From Candidatus Hydrogenedentota bacterium (GTDB taxonomy: Bacteria; Hydrogenedentota; Hydrogenedentia; Hydrogenedentales; CAITNO01): a stretch of 14,065 nt of DNA. Made by a program: the position numbers and the translations under genes. The stretch covers positions 1 through 14,065 of the forward strand of contig DSBB01000244.1 of assembly GCA_011046175.1 (NCBI GenBank), read 5' to 3'. This document shows positions 5,573-13,148 of this stretch, in pieces; the stretch's first letter is position 1; each line of letters begins with the position of its first letter. The notes below the pieces were generated by a model that searched no databases, was not told where the DNA came from, and saw only the letters and a program-made list of their open reading frames with translations.

Positions 5573-7525
5573 TTACGCATCCTTCTTTTTATTTTCCAGC
5601 GTTAGTTTTGTCTCGGGATGATCATAATCATTTTTCGCATAATCGCGATACTTGGGCGGCACATCGGTGATGGCGTCTTTGGCCAGCCAGCGAAGTTTCC
5701 CGTCCATGAGCAACCCGGCAACTTTGGTGTATTTCTTGTTGTGCTTACCTTGTTTCGCCAGTGCGAAGTTGTTGGCAATACGGCGCTTTGCCTCGCAGCA
5801 GAAGAGATCTACAAGGTCCTGTGGCGTCTTGTCGTCCGGGTTTTCTTTCAGCAGGTGTTCGGCATACGCCAGCGAAGCCGCCATAACGAACAGGTCCGTG
5901 CCGATATCCACGTAGTTGCCCAGAATGACCTGTTCATATTCCAGCGCCAACTGGTACTTGCCCATGGTATGGAAGATGGTGCGGGCAAGCTTCTTGCAAG
6001 TCTTGGCGACAAACGCCAGGTGCGCTTGGTTGGCGCTGCTGAGTTTGGATACATTAAAGGAGGCGCCTGCAGGCATATAGGTGCTCGGGTACCACTTGGC
6101 ATAAAAGGCGATAATCTTTGCCAACAGAGCGACTTTATTGACCTTTACCCCCTTCTTGGGCTTCATTAACGGCATGGCAAGGCTGAAGTGCATGTCAAGC
6201 GCTTCGCGGGCCATAATCAAATGCATGACCTCGGAAGAACCCTCGAAAATGCGTCCGATACGCATATCACGCAATGCGATTTCGGCGGCAGACGGTTTTT
6301 CGCCGCGCCCATAAAGCGACAGCGGGTTCTCATAACCGCGGCCGCCGCGAATCTGGATATAGTCGTCAAGGCATTTCCATACGTATTCGGAGCAGAAATA
6401 CTTGGCGGCAGCCGCTTCCAAGCGAATATCGGCGTTCTTTTGGTCGGCAAAAGCGCAGGTCAGCGAGACCATGCTCTGCATGGCGAAAAGATGCGCCGTG
6501 TAAAGGGCGATTTTGCGTGAAATAGACTGGTGTTTGCCAACTGACTGGCCCCACTGAACGCGTCCGGTGGACCACTCTTCCAATTCCTTGATAAACATTT
6601 TCAAAGTGCCGATACCGGCGGCGGGAAGGCCGAGCCTCCCCGTGTTCAGCGTGGTAAGCGCGATCTTAAGACCCTGACCAGGCTTGCCGATCATATTTTC
6701 TGCCGGAACTTTGACATCTTTGAACGTCAACGCGCCATTGGCGATCCCGCGCAGTCCCATGAACTGACAACGACGTACGCGCTCCACGCCGGGCGAATTG
6801 GTTTCGACAACGAATGCGGAAATCTGGGGGATCGGCTTGCCGCTTTTGGAAATCTTGTCCGGTGTGCGCGCCATCACCACAATCAGCGATGTGCGTTCAT
6901 CCCAGCCGTTGGTGCACCAAAGCTTGTCGCCGTTCAGGATGTAATAACTGCCGTCTTCCGACGGTTCTGCCCATGTAATCATCTTGGCCGGGTCGCTGCC
7001 GACATTCGGTTCGGTGAGGGCGAACGCGGAAATCTCGCCTTTTGCCAAACGGGGCAGGAACTTCTGCTTCTGTTCTTCCGTGCCAAAACTTTTCAGCGGC
7101 TCGGGCACGCCGATACTCTGGTGCGCGGACAGGTAAGTGACGGTGCTGCCGCAGTAACTTCCCACCAAACCCAGTACACGCGAGTAGTTCTGCACGGACA
7201 AACCGAGACCGCCATACTCTTTCGGGATTTTCATCCCGAAAAGGCCAATTTCCGCAAGCGCGTCCAGCGCTTCACGCGAATATTCACCATCCCGGTCAAC
7301 CACATAGGGGTCAACGTGATTCTCGAGTACTTCTCTTACCTTGACGAGTAATTCGTCGCCAATCTTCTTGTCTTCTTCAGACTGCGCCGGGAATGGGTGC
7401 ATCAAATCCCAGGCAAAATTACCTTTGAACATTTCGGCGGTGAAACTTCTATATTCCCACGTTGTTTCGCGGGCATCTTCCGCCATTTCCATTGCCACTT
7501 CTTTTGCTTGTGTGTCTTCAGCCAT
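5573..7525 (-). CDS. Acyl-CoA dehydrogenase, VLCAD-like with C-terminal extension
   Basis: This FAD enzyme introduces the alpha-beta double bond into acyl-CoA in the first step of fatty acid beta-oxidation, passing electrons to ETF. The ACAD core spans about residues 55-445: IGLFGMKIPKEYGGLGLS (N-terminal helical domain), FALTEPNVGSDPA (FAD and substrate loop), LNGDKLWCTNG, GLRGIANGALTFKDVKVP, IQIRGGRGYE and RIGRIFEGSSEVMHLIMARE. Glu428 in FEGSSE aligns with the catalytic base of medium- and very-long-chain enzymes. At 650 residues it is much longer than the about 380-residue short/medium-chain forms. The extra 200 C-terminal residues fit the membrane-associated VLCAD/ACAD9 plan. A GAGGG Shine-Dalgarno lies 7 bases before the ATG. 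It is monocistronic: a terminator follows and a 338-base gap precedes it. Chain-length preference is inferred only from architecture. Confidence 0.92.
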   Translation of the reverse strand: MAEDTQAKEVAMEMAEDARETTWEYRSFTAEMFKGNFAWDLMHPFPAQSEEDKKIGDELLVKVREVLENHVDPYVVDRDGEYSREALDALAEIGLFGMKIPKEYGGLGLSVQNYSRVLGLVGSYCGSTVTYLSAHQSIGVPEPLKSFGTEEQKQKFLPRLAKGEISAFALTEPNVGSDPAKMITWAEPSEDGSYYILNGDKLWCTNGWDERTSLIVVMARTPDKISKSGKPIPQISAFVVETNSPGVERVRRCQFMGLRGIANGALTFKDVKVPAENMIGKPGQGLKIALTTLNTGRLGLPAAGIGTLKMFIKELEEWSTGRVQWGQSVGKHQSISRKIALYTAHLFAMQSMVSLTCAFADQKNADIRLEAAAAKYFCSEYVWKCLDDYIQIRGGRGYENPLSLYGRGEKPSAAEIALRDMRIGRIFEGSSEVMHLIMAREALDMHFSLAMPLMKPKKGVKVNKVALLAKIIAFYAKWYPSTYMPAGASFNVSKLSSANQAHLAFVAKTCKKLARTIFHTMGKYQLALEYEQVILGNYVDIGTDLFVMAASLAYAEHLLKENPDDKTPQDLVDLFCCEAKRRIANNFALAKQGKHNKKYTKVAGLLMDGKLRWLAKDAITDVPPKYRDYAKNDYDHPETKLTLENKKKDA

Positions 7526-7863
7526 AACTCAACCCTCATTTTATAACCTAGGTTTATTTACCTAACGACAAGTAAACGCTACAATGACAACTCTACACGA
7601 TTCTCCAATTAAGTGTTATCGTAAAGGAACCAGAGGGGCAATGTCAAACATTTTTGCATTCTTTTTTTCAGCGCGTTTATTGCGCCGATTCCAATTCGGC
7701 AGCGAGATGGGACCCACTGCCTGGAAATGAGTCCAGCGACTGCAGTGCTTTGATTGCTGGAAATTATGGGAGTTATGAGACCTGCGTATTATTGAATGGC
7801 GCAGAACATAAGGATGTTCACTAAGAAGCGCGCCATCCAATCGTTATGCGCAGTTTTTTGATG
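7526..7863. other. Non-coding gap with weak hairpins only
   Basis: These 338 bases hold the leader of the acyl-CoA dehydrogenase gene and otherwise no convincing gene. A 74-codon open frame on the - strand (7616-7840) has no ribosome binding site, low-complexity composition and no recognisable motif. Two imperfect hairpins are visible: GCCGA/TCGGC around 7683-7699, and CACTGC-CTGG/CCAG...GCAGTG at 7715-7747 with a 5-base bulge. No terminator follows the radical SAM gene ending at 7864. A small RNA or decayed gene cannot be excluded. Confidence 0.5.
7547..7564. promoter_or_regulatory. Possible operator upstream of the acyl-CoA dehydrogenase gene
   Basis: TAGGT-TTATTT-ACCTA (7549-7553 and 7560-7564) forms an inverted repeat that overlaps the 10-base perfect palindrome AACCTAGGTT (7545-7554). 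It sits 20-40 bases before the start codon, about where a repressor of a fatty-acid degradation gene would bind. No regulator gene is in the window, and short palindromes in AT-rich leaders arise by chance, so this is tentative. Confidence 0.3.
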
Positions 7864-8832
7864 TCAGCCCTCACAAGACGAGATATAACAGTTGCCGCAA
7901 AGGGGATTATTGCTTAAATCACCCCGCAGGAAGTCCCGCCTTATGGAGCGCGCCCGTTCCGAGTTCCATACCGACGCGATGGATGAATCAGTCACATTCC
8001 CAAGCACCATTTGCTTGTAATAGTCGGTGCAACACAGCACCATATCGCCATTAAACAGAATGTACGCATTCTTCAGAAGCCGTACGCAATCCCGAAACAC
8101 GCGCTTGTTCCCTGCGTTCAAGGCGTCAAAGGTTTCCGTGTTGCCGCCTCGATTCTCAAGCATGGTATATTTGGAATCCACTCCGCGCGATTTCCAGTGC
8201 GCCACAGCCGCCTCGGCGTTGATGCGATTGGTCTTGATCATGGTTACGACAATCTTGAGTTCAGGTGCGTAACGGTTGCGTTTATCAATCAACCGTTCCA
8301 CATTTTCCTTGGTCTTTTCGAAAACCAGAGTGCCCCGCATGGACGCCTCATAAGCTTCTTTTTCGATTCCTTGCATGGAAATGTAAAGCGCGCGCAGCGG
8401 ATTATCTTTCACAAGATCGTCTGTGACCGCTTCCGTCAACAAACTGCCGTTGGTCGTGAGAACAATGCGCGCTTTGGGCACATGCGCTTTTATGTATCGC
8501 ACCTTTTCGAGAATGGTTTTGTCAAAGAAAGGTTCATTCATAAGGTAGGGGCTGATGCGTTGCGTGACATTATGTTCCGCGATTTCATCCACGATTTTTC
8601 GGAACAATGTGTCGGTCATGTCCCCCTTTGGCACTTTTTCATGGGCGTCGGGATAGGGACAAAACACGCAGGCGCCGTTGCAACCCGTGCGTGTTTGAAT
8701 CTGCACCATGCGCGGAAATGCCGGCACACGCCGGCAAATGATTCGTTTCGCGGCGTCCGCCCACCACCGGTCATCAACTCCCGGCATGTAATAATTCTTC
8801 TTCAGCTTCCGGTAAATATTCACTGATGGCAT
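7864..8832 (-). CDS. Radical SAM protein with C-terminal SPASM domain
   Basis: Radical SAM enzymes use a [4Fe-4S] cluster and S-adenosylmethionine to start radical chemistry. The cluster motif CNGACVFC gives Cys51, Cys55 and Cys58 (CX3CX2C) near the N-terminus. The partial barrel follows (IVLTTNGSLL, ALYISMQG, ELKIVVTMIKTN). The C-terminus is SPASM-like: CC at 267-268, then GNVTDSSIASVWNSERARSIR, and Cys312, Cys315 and Cys320 (CGNCYISSC), enough for at least one auxiliary cluster. At 322 residues it is compact for the class. SPASM members mature RiPP peptides, activate sulfatases or modify other substrates; the window shows no precursor peptide, sulfatase or dehydrogenase that would choose between them. 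It follows the two-domain sensor gene after 54 bases on the same strand, so the two are probably co-transcribed. AGG abuts the ATG, which is too close for a good ribosome binding site. Confidence 0.87.
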   Translation of the reverse strand: MPSVNIYRKLKKNYYMPGVDDRWWADAAKRIICRRVPAFPRMVQIQTRTGCNGACVFCPYPDAHEKVPKGDMTDTLFRKIVDEIAEHNVTQRISPYLMNEPFFDKTILEKVRYIKAHVPKARIVLTTNGSLLTEAVTDDLVKDNPLRALYISMQGIEKEAYEASMRGTLVFEKTKENVERLIDKRNRYAPELKIVVTMIKTNRINAEAAVAHWKSRGVDSKYTMLENRGGNTETFDALNAGNKRVFRDCVRLLKNAYILFNGDMVLCCTDYYKQMVLGNVTDSSIASVWNSERARSIRRDFLRGDLSNNPLCGNCYISSCEG

Positions 8833-8886
8833 CCTGTGGTAAATGGCGATTCGCCGTGAAATGTACAGGTTACGGTGAATGCGCCG

Positions 8887-10380
8887 CTAAAGTTGGTTGG
8901 CGATTCGCAGTCTTTCCGCCAACGTAATGATAATGTTGACCAAAAGTTGCGCCGCCACATTCGGCGGGATATTGTGCAGTATATCGTCAAAACTCAACAC
9001 GAGGAAATCCGATTGTGTCATGGTAACCGCCGTGGCGCTGCGGGGCTTGTCGCTCACCAATGCCATTTCTCCGAAAATATCACCGGTGTGCAATATGGCG
9101 ATTTGCTTCGCGCCATCCCGAATTTTTACCCTGCCATTCAATATGACAAACACCGTATCGCCGGAATCCCCTTTGTCAAACAGCATTTCAGCAGGTTTAT
9201 GCTCCACCACTTTGCCTTGTGAGAAAATTTTGGCGATGTCTTCCGGCGCCAAGCCGTTGAAGAATCCTATCTTTCGCGCCAACAATTCGTACGTGTCGTG
9301 CATACTGTTCACCATGGCGTCTGTATAGGAATGCATGATGGATTCGAGCGTGTTCGCTTCAGAGGAAGTAAGCCCGACATCCTGCTGAGGAACAGCATCG
9401 GGAATATCTTCCGGTGGAATTTGTACTTCACCAAAAACGCTGTCCAGCAAGCGATCGCTGTCCATTACCGTTGGTTCCGGTTCAACTGGTAATGGGGCTG
9501 TGTCCGCCGCAACAGGTTCCGCCGCTTTTGTTTTCTTTTGCTCGCCGGGCGTTGGTTCTTGTGCGTGTTCCGCAGACGGTGTTTCAGGCGCTGCCGGTTG
9601 TTCCGAAACGGCTTGTTTTCCCATACCCCCCTCTTCCTCTTCCTTTTGAGAAACTGCGGGAGTTGGTGTTTCCGGCTGATCGGACGGTTTCAAATTGCCG
9701 GCCATCGGCACCTCGGACCAAGATGTCTCGTCATGCCCGTCGTGTTTCCCGAACAACCGTTCGGCGACGGTTTCAAAATGCTCGTGGCTGCATAAAATGG
9801 GCTTAATGCGCAGTTCAGGGCAGAGTTCGCGCACCTTTTGAAGGGCGGCATGGTTCAAGGGATTCACCATTGCGATGGTAAGATTTTTTCCCATCTTGTC
9901 CACAGGAAGCAAATGATACTTCCAGCATACATCCTGCGGCATCAAAGTCAAAATCTCTTTATCAATCAGGTAATCTAAAAGTCCGATATGGGGTATCTTA
10001 CAGTGTTTTGCCAGAAAGCTTACAAGCGATTGTTCGCCAAGTATGCCTTCCTTTGCCAGAATTTCGCCAAAGAACACCCCGGTTTCCTGCTGAAGTTTGA
10101 GGGCATACCGGACGTCCTGTTCCGAAATATGGCCTTCCGCGACCAGAAAGCGCGGCAAATCATCGCGCGCCACTGGCGGGCGCGCCGCTGCTGCCGGCGG
10201 CGTTTTGGCGGGCGCTGCCGGAGGACGCGCAGCATTCGCAAGATCGGCGGGCGGCAGGGGCGCGGCTTTGGGAGAAGACGAAGCAACGCCCCGCGGCGAC
10301 GAAGGCGCCCGTCCTTGCTCCATAGTCGGCTTTGGTGCGGGCTTGTTTTCCACGTCACCTTTTTTGGAACCCCAGAACAC
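8887..10380 (-). CDS. GspE/MshE N-terminal domain fused to a cyclic-nucleotide-binding domain
   Basis: This 497-residue (from 10380) soluble signalling protein begins FWGSKKGD and has a Pro/Ala-rich linker. Residues about 73-211 form a T2SSE_N/MshEN-like domain: FLVAEGHISEQDVRYALKLQ, GEILAKEGILGEQSL, then LIDKEILTLMPQ..KYHLLPV and NLTIAMVNPLNHAALQ. A Glu/Pro/Ala-rich linker of about 130 residues follows. Residues about 372-491 are a cNMP-binding domain with FGEMALVSDKPRSATA; the phosphate-binding Glu438 and Arg447 are kept, so cAMP or cGMP binding is plausible. No ATPase or DNA-binding domain is present. In MshEN the ligand arginine starts each RLGxxL motif; here those positions read DLP and FFG, so c-di-GMP binding is doubtful. 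The GTG at 10380 has GGAAGGAG 7 bases upstream. A more upstream GTG at 10437 would lie before the predicted transcript start. Confidence 0.82.
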   Translation of the reverse strand: MFWGSKKGDVENKPAPKPTMEQGRAPSSPRGVASSSPKAAPLPPADLANAARPPAAPAKTPPAAAARPPVARDDLPRFLVAEGHISEQDVRYALKLQQETGVFFGEILAKEGILGEQSLVSFLAKHCKIPHIGLLDYLIDKEILTLMPQDVCWKYHLLPVDKMGKNLTIAMVNPLNHAALQKVRELCPELRIKPILCSHEHFETVAERLFGKHDGHDETSWSEVPMAGNLKPSDQPETPTPAVSQKEEEEGGMGKQAVSEQPAAPETPSAEHAQEPTPGEQKKTKAAEPVAADTAPLPVEPEPTVMDSDRLLDSVFGEVQIPPEDIPDAVPQQDVGLTSSEANTLESIMHSYTDAMVNSMHDTYELLARKIGFFNGLAPEDIAKIFSQGKVVEHKPAEMLFDKGDSGDTVFVILNGRVKIRDGAKQIAILHTGDIFGEMALVSDKPRSATAVTMTQSDFLVLSFDDILHNIPPNVAAQLLVNIIITLAERLRIANQL

Positions 10381-10387
10381 GACGCTA

Positions 10388-10395
10388 CTCCTTCC
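10388..10395 (-). promoter_or_regulatory. Ribosome binding site that fixes the start of the sensor gene
   Basis: GGAAGGAG on the - strand lies 7 bases before a GTG at 10378-10380. It is the strongest Shine-Dalgarno near this gene and supports starting at 10380 rather than at the in-frame GTG at 10437, which has no such site and falls upstream of the likely transcription start. Confidence 0.75.
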
Positions 10396-10439
10396 GTTGT
10401 TTGCAGGGACATCCGTCCGTTTACTTTCTACATGCACAC

Positions 10440-10468
10440 ATTATACACAAGTTCCAGTTTGACAACAA
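10440..10468 (-). promoter_or_regulatory. Probable sigma70-type promoter of the sensor/radical SAM genes
   Basis: On the - strand a perfect TATAAT (10440-10445) is preceded after 17 bases by TTGTTG (10463-10468). The expected transcript start near 10433 gives a leader of about 50 bases to the GTG at 10380. The region up to the ddl start at 10582 is a divergent intergenic space. On the + strand a TTGACA at 10459-10464 has only a poorly spaced TATATG (21 bases), so the ddl promoter is not clear. Confidence 0.55.
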
Positions 10469-10581
10469 TGCCGTGAAACATTCACTATATGGATGTGATC
10501 GTCTCGAAAGTCCGGTCGTCATTTCAAACGTTGTCAATTTCTAAGCGTCTTATTGTTTATTCAACACAAGAAAGAACGGTT

Positions 10582-11613
10582 ATGCCCGACAAACAGAACA
10601 AAATGGTAGCGGTACTCATGGGGGGCAACAGTTTGGAACATGAGGTTTCGCTTCGTTCAGGCAGGGGAGTTATGAGCGCATTATCGGCGTCAGATTACGA
10701 GCCTGTCGCAATCGTATTGACCAAAGACGGATGCTGGCAATTCCCTGATTCCCCGCCGACACCCGCTTATCGTGCGGCGGAACGGTTGGCGCAAATCGAT
10801 CCGGCCTGTGTTTTCATAGCGCTCCATGGTCCCAACGGCGAGGACGGACGCATGCAGGGCTTTCTGGACTGCCTTGAATTGCCATACACCGGCAGCGGAT
10901 GCGCGGCCAGCGCTCTTTCCATTGACAAAATACGCGCGAAGGCCGTGGTCGCCGACGCAGGCATACAGACTGCGGCGCATTTCATCGTCAAACATGATGA
11001 ATGGGCGCATAACCGCACGGGCATACTGCACCGTGTGGTGGATAGCATGGGCTTTCCGGTTGTCGTCAAGGCGCCAAGCCAGGGCTCAAGCTGCGGCATG
11101 GCGATACCCCACAACGAGCACGATTTTATGCGCGACACAAACGAAATAATGCCCTTGGAAGATGTCGTTATGGTGGAACGATACGTCAAAGGGCTGGAAG
11201 TGACCTGTTCCGTGCTGGACGTCAAAACGCAGGGAAGCGCCCGGGCGCTTCCCGTAACGGAAATATGCCCGAACACCTCTCCTTTTTTTGATTATTACGC
11301 CAAATATACGCCCGGCGCTTCTCTCGAAATTACGCCCGCCCGTATTGGAGAACATCTGGCGCAAACAGTGCGGGAAATGGCGGTTGCGGCCCACAACGCG
11401 CTCGGATGCAGCGGCTGGAGCCGCAGCGACTTCATCATTGACGACAACGGCCCCGTCTGGCTTGAAGTCAACACGGTTCCGGGATTGACGGAAACATCGC
11501 TTTTCCCCCAGGCCGCTGCGGCAGAGGGCGTTTCTTACAATAACTTGATCACACTGCTCATTGAGGACGGTATGCAACGTTTTAACGATAAATACAGGAA
11601 AGGCGCGGAATAG
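10582..11613 (+). CDS. ddl: D-alanine--D-alanine ligase
   Basis: This ATP-grasp enzyme joins two D-alanines for the peptidoglycan stem peptide in the cytoplasm. At 343 residues it has the usual length. Visible motifs: VLMGGNSLEHEVSLRSG at about 11-27 (N-terminal D-Ala site, SxEVSxxSG type), ALHGPNGEDG at 80-89, TGSG at 103-106, VKAPSQGSSCG (ATP-binding Lys163 and flexible loop), VERYVKGLEVTCSV, FFDYYAKY (omega loop with Tyr, as in D-Ala rather than D-lactate ligases), RSDF with Asp273, and WLEVNTVPGLT with Mg2+ ligands Glu285 and Asn287. The in-frame upstream ATG at 10489 adds 31 residues unlike the family, so the ATG at 10582 is chosen although its Shine-Dalgarno (AAGAAAG) is weak. Its TAG overlaps the GTG of dapF by one base (TAGTG), a coupled peptidoglycan-precursor pair. 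Confidence 0.95.
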   Translation: MPDKQNKMVAVLMGGNSLEHEVSLRSGRGVMSALSASDYEPVAIVLTKDGCWQFPDSPPTPAYRAAERLAQIDPACVFIALHGPNGEDGRMQGFLDCLELPYTGSGCAASALSIDKIRAKAVVADAGIQTAAHFIVKHDEWAHNRTGILHRVVDSMGFPVVVKAPSQGSSCGMAIPHNEHDFMRDTNEIMPLEDVVMVERYVKGLEVTCSVLDVKTQGSARALPVTEICPNTSPFFDYYAKYTPGASLEITPARIGEHLAQTVREMAVAAHNALGCSGWSRSDFIIDDNGPVWLEVNTVPGLTETSLFPQAAAAEGVSYNNLITLLIEDGMQRFNDKYRKGAE

Positions 11614-12452
11614 TGAAGATTCGTTTTACAAAAATGCACGGGTTGGGCAACGACTATCTGTATATTGACGCATCGCAGCATCCCGTGGACGCGCCGGCCC
11701 CGTTGGCCCGGGCAATGAGCCACCGCCACCTTGGCGCCGGCGCCGACGGAATCATTTTGGTGCTGCCCGGAGAATCACACCCGTTCCGAATGAGAATTTT
11801 CAATGCCGACGGAAGCGAAGCGGAAACCTGCGGCAACGGTATTCGGTGTTTCGCAAAATACGTTTATGAACGGGGCATGACAAGCGAGACAGATTTTGTC
11901 ATCGAAACCGTGGCGGGACCCAACCGCGTCCAATTGAAGGTGAAAGAGAATAAAGTGACCTCTGTGCGCTCAAACATGGGCAGGCCAAAATTTGAGCGGG
12001 CGGACATTCCCATGAATGGCAAGCCCGGACACGTATTGGAAGAAACGTTGCGGCTTGATGATGGCCGGAAGTTGTGCGTTACCTGCGTAAACATCGGCAA
12101 CCCCCACGCCGTTATATTTGTTGACGATGCAACAAGGGTAAATTTGCACGATCTGGGCCCGAAAGTTGAAAATCATCCCGCTTTCCCCATGCGCGCAAAT
12201 GTGGAGTTTGTGAATGTAATTGACCGCGACAATATCGTAATGCGCATCTGGGAGCGCGGCAGCGGCGTTACCATGGCCAGCGGCAGCGGTTCCTGCGGCG
12301 CGGCGTTGGCGTCCATGATCACCGACCGCGTCAACAGGCGCGTCGCCGTTCATCTCACCTACGGGCAATTAATGATCGAGTGGGCGGAAGACGATTGTGT
12401 TTACCAGCAGGGGCCCGCCACGGAAGTGTTTAGCGGCACCTGGGAAGTCTGA
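11613..12452 (+). CDS. dapF: Diaminopimelate epimerase with Ser at the second catalytic Cys position
   Basis: DapF interconverts LL- and meso-diaminopimelate in the lysine/peptidoglycan pathway, without a cofactor, using two cysteines. At 279 residues it has normal length and the full motif set: FTKMHGLGNDY, NADGSEAETCGNGIRCF with catalytic Cys73, NIGNPHAVIFVDD, and ERGSGVTMASGSGSCGAA. In E. coli the last motif reads GETQACGSGAC, the first Cys there being catalytic Cys217. Here that position is Ser223, and the preceding Glu is Val219. The nearby Cys228 aligns with the non-catalytic Cys. The rest of the fold looks intact and the gene is co-transcribed with ddl, so it is probably functional in some form. 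The GTG start has AGGAAAGG upstream inside the ddl end. Identity as DapF family is firm; normal two-base activity is in question. Confidence 0.93.
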   Translation: MKIRFTKMHGLGNDYLYIDASQHPVDAPAPLARAMSHRHLGAGADGIILVLPGESHPFRMRIFNADGSEAETCGNGIRCFAKYVYERGMTSETDFVIETVAGPNRVQLKVKENKVTSVRSNMGRPKFERADIPMNGKPGHVLEETLRLDDGRKLCVTCVNIGNPHAVIFVDDATRVNLHDLGPKVENHPAFPMRANVEFVNVIDRDNIVMRIWERGSGVTMASGSGSCGAALASMITDRVNRRVAVHLTYGQLMIEWAEDDCVYQQGPATEVFSGTWEV

Positions 12453-12566
12453 CGAAAAACGCCGGAAAATGCGTTGTATGTGCGGAAGGACGCGCGCATG
12501 TCGCCGTATCACCTAAGTGAAACACACGGTTTTTCTTGACAGCCGAAAAAAAGAAAGGAAAGTCGT

Positions 12567-13016
12567 ATGAAACTATTTCACGTTATGATAGTGAGCCTGT
12601 TTATGGCGCATGGGATTGTTATTCCAACTGCGCGCGGGAACGAAAACGATATCGCCGTCGAAATAACCGGCAAGAACATCAATTTGATCAAGACCCTTTG
12701 CGGCGAGGAAGCGCCCGAGGTGAATTTGAATGCGTTGCTGGCGACGGAAATCAAAGACGCCGACGGCAACACTATTGAGGAATATGAAGGGAAAATCCTG
12801 CACTATTTGCCGCATACCGCGACGGAACTCATGACGGGCGCCGTCCACTTGGACAAGATTGTATTTCTGAAGGGAGTCCTTTATAAGAATGCACAGGTTG
12901 TTGCTGTTGAAGAATATGCTGTGCAGGATACTACTGACCAGAGTGAAGATTGGGAGGATTGGGACGACTGGGATGAACTTGGCATTACAAGTCCCAGCCA
13001 AAAACAAATAATCTGA
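12567..13016 (+). CDS. Small exported protein with Trp/Asp repeat tail, unknown function
   Basis: The product is 149 residues. Residues 1-22 form a signal peptide (MKLFHVMIVSLFMAHGIVIP, then TARG as a likely cleavage region). An AAGGAAAG Shine-Dalgarno lies 4 bases before the ATG. The mature part has one Cys and a compact beta-rich look (NLNALLATEIKDADGNTIEE, GKILHYLPHTA, DKIVFLKGVLYKNAQVVAVEEY). The alternation of Gly, charged and hydrophobic residues could fit an OB-like fold, but I do not recognise the family. The tail is strongly acidic with three Asp-Trp units, DWEDWDDWDELG, encoded by a 9-base tandem repeat (12948-12974). It follows dapF after 114 bases. That gap holds only a weak AACGC/GCGTT hairpin (12456-12473) and no clear promoter, so it may be read through from dapF. 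Confidence 0.7.
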   Translation: MKLFHVMIVSLFMAHGIVIPTARGNENDIAVEITGKNINLIKTLCGEEAPEVNLNALLATEIKDADGNTIEEYEGKILHYLPHTATELMTGAVHLDKIVFLKGVLYKNAQVVAVEEYAVQDTTDQSEDWEDWDDWDELGITSPSQKQII

Positions 13017-13042
13017 CATGTTCCATGAGTTAACGTAAACGG

Positions 13043-13108
13043 TGACGCATCGGGGTCGCGTCATGCTGTCAGTACCAGCGCTGCCCGTGCTCCGGCGTTG
13101 AGCAGGGC
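13043..13108. terminator. Two hairpins between convergent genes, possible bidirectional terminator
   Basis: TGACGC (13043-13048) pairs perfectly with GCGTCA (13058-13063) around a 9-base loop. Further on, GCCC(G)TGCTC (13083-13092) pairs with GAGCAGGGC (13100-13108) with one bulged base and a 7-base loop. Both lie between the convergent genes ending at 13016 (+) and 13149 (-). Neither is followed directly by a T-tract in either direction, so intrinsic termination is uncertain. Confidence 0.35.
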
Positions 13109-13148
13109 TGCCGCTCAAATCGCAACCATTGCCTTATTTTGTTAGCGT

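Noticed and set aside
7616..7840. 74-codon open frame on the - strand between the radical SAM and acyl-CoA dehydrogenase genes
   Set aside because: No ribosome binding site, no motif, and composition unlike neighbouring proteins. It could in principle be a RiPP precursor for the SPASM enzyme, but it lacks a leader/core pattern and lies downstream of the enzyme gene.
10383..10437. 19-residue upstream extension of the sensor protein from a GTG at 10437
   Set aside because: It would begin upstream of the predicted transcript start (about 10433) and has no Shine-Dalgarno, whereas the GTG at 10380 has GGAAGGAG.
10459..10491. TTGACA...TATATG as a + strand promoter for ddl
   Set aside because: The spacer is 21 bases, well beyond the 16-18 normally tolerated, and no better -10 is correctly placed.
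12536..12541. TTGACA upstream of the small exported protein
   Set aside because: A matching -10 would fall on the ribosome binding site around 12558-12564, where no TATAAT-like sequence exists.
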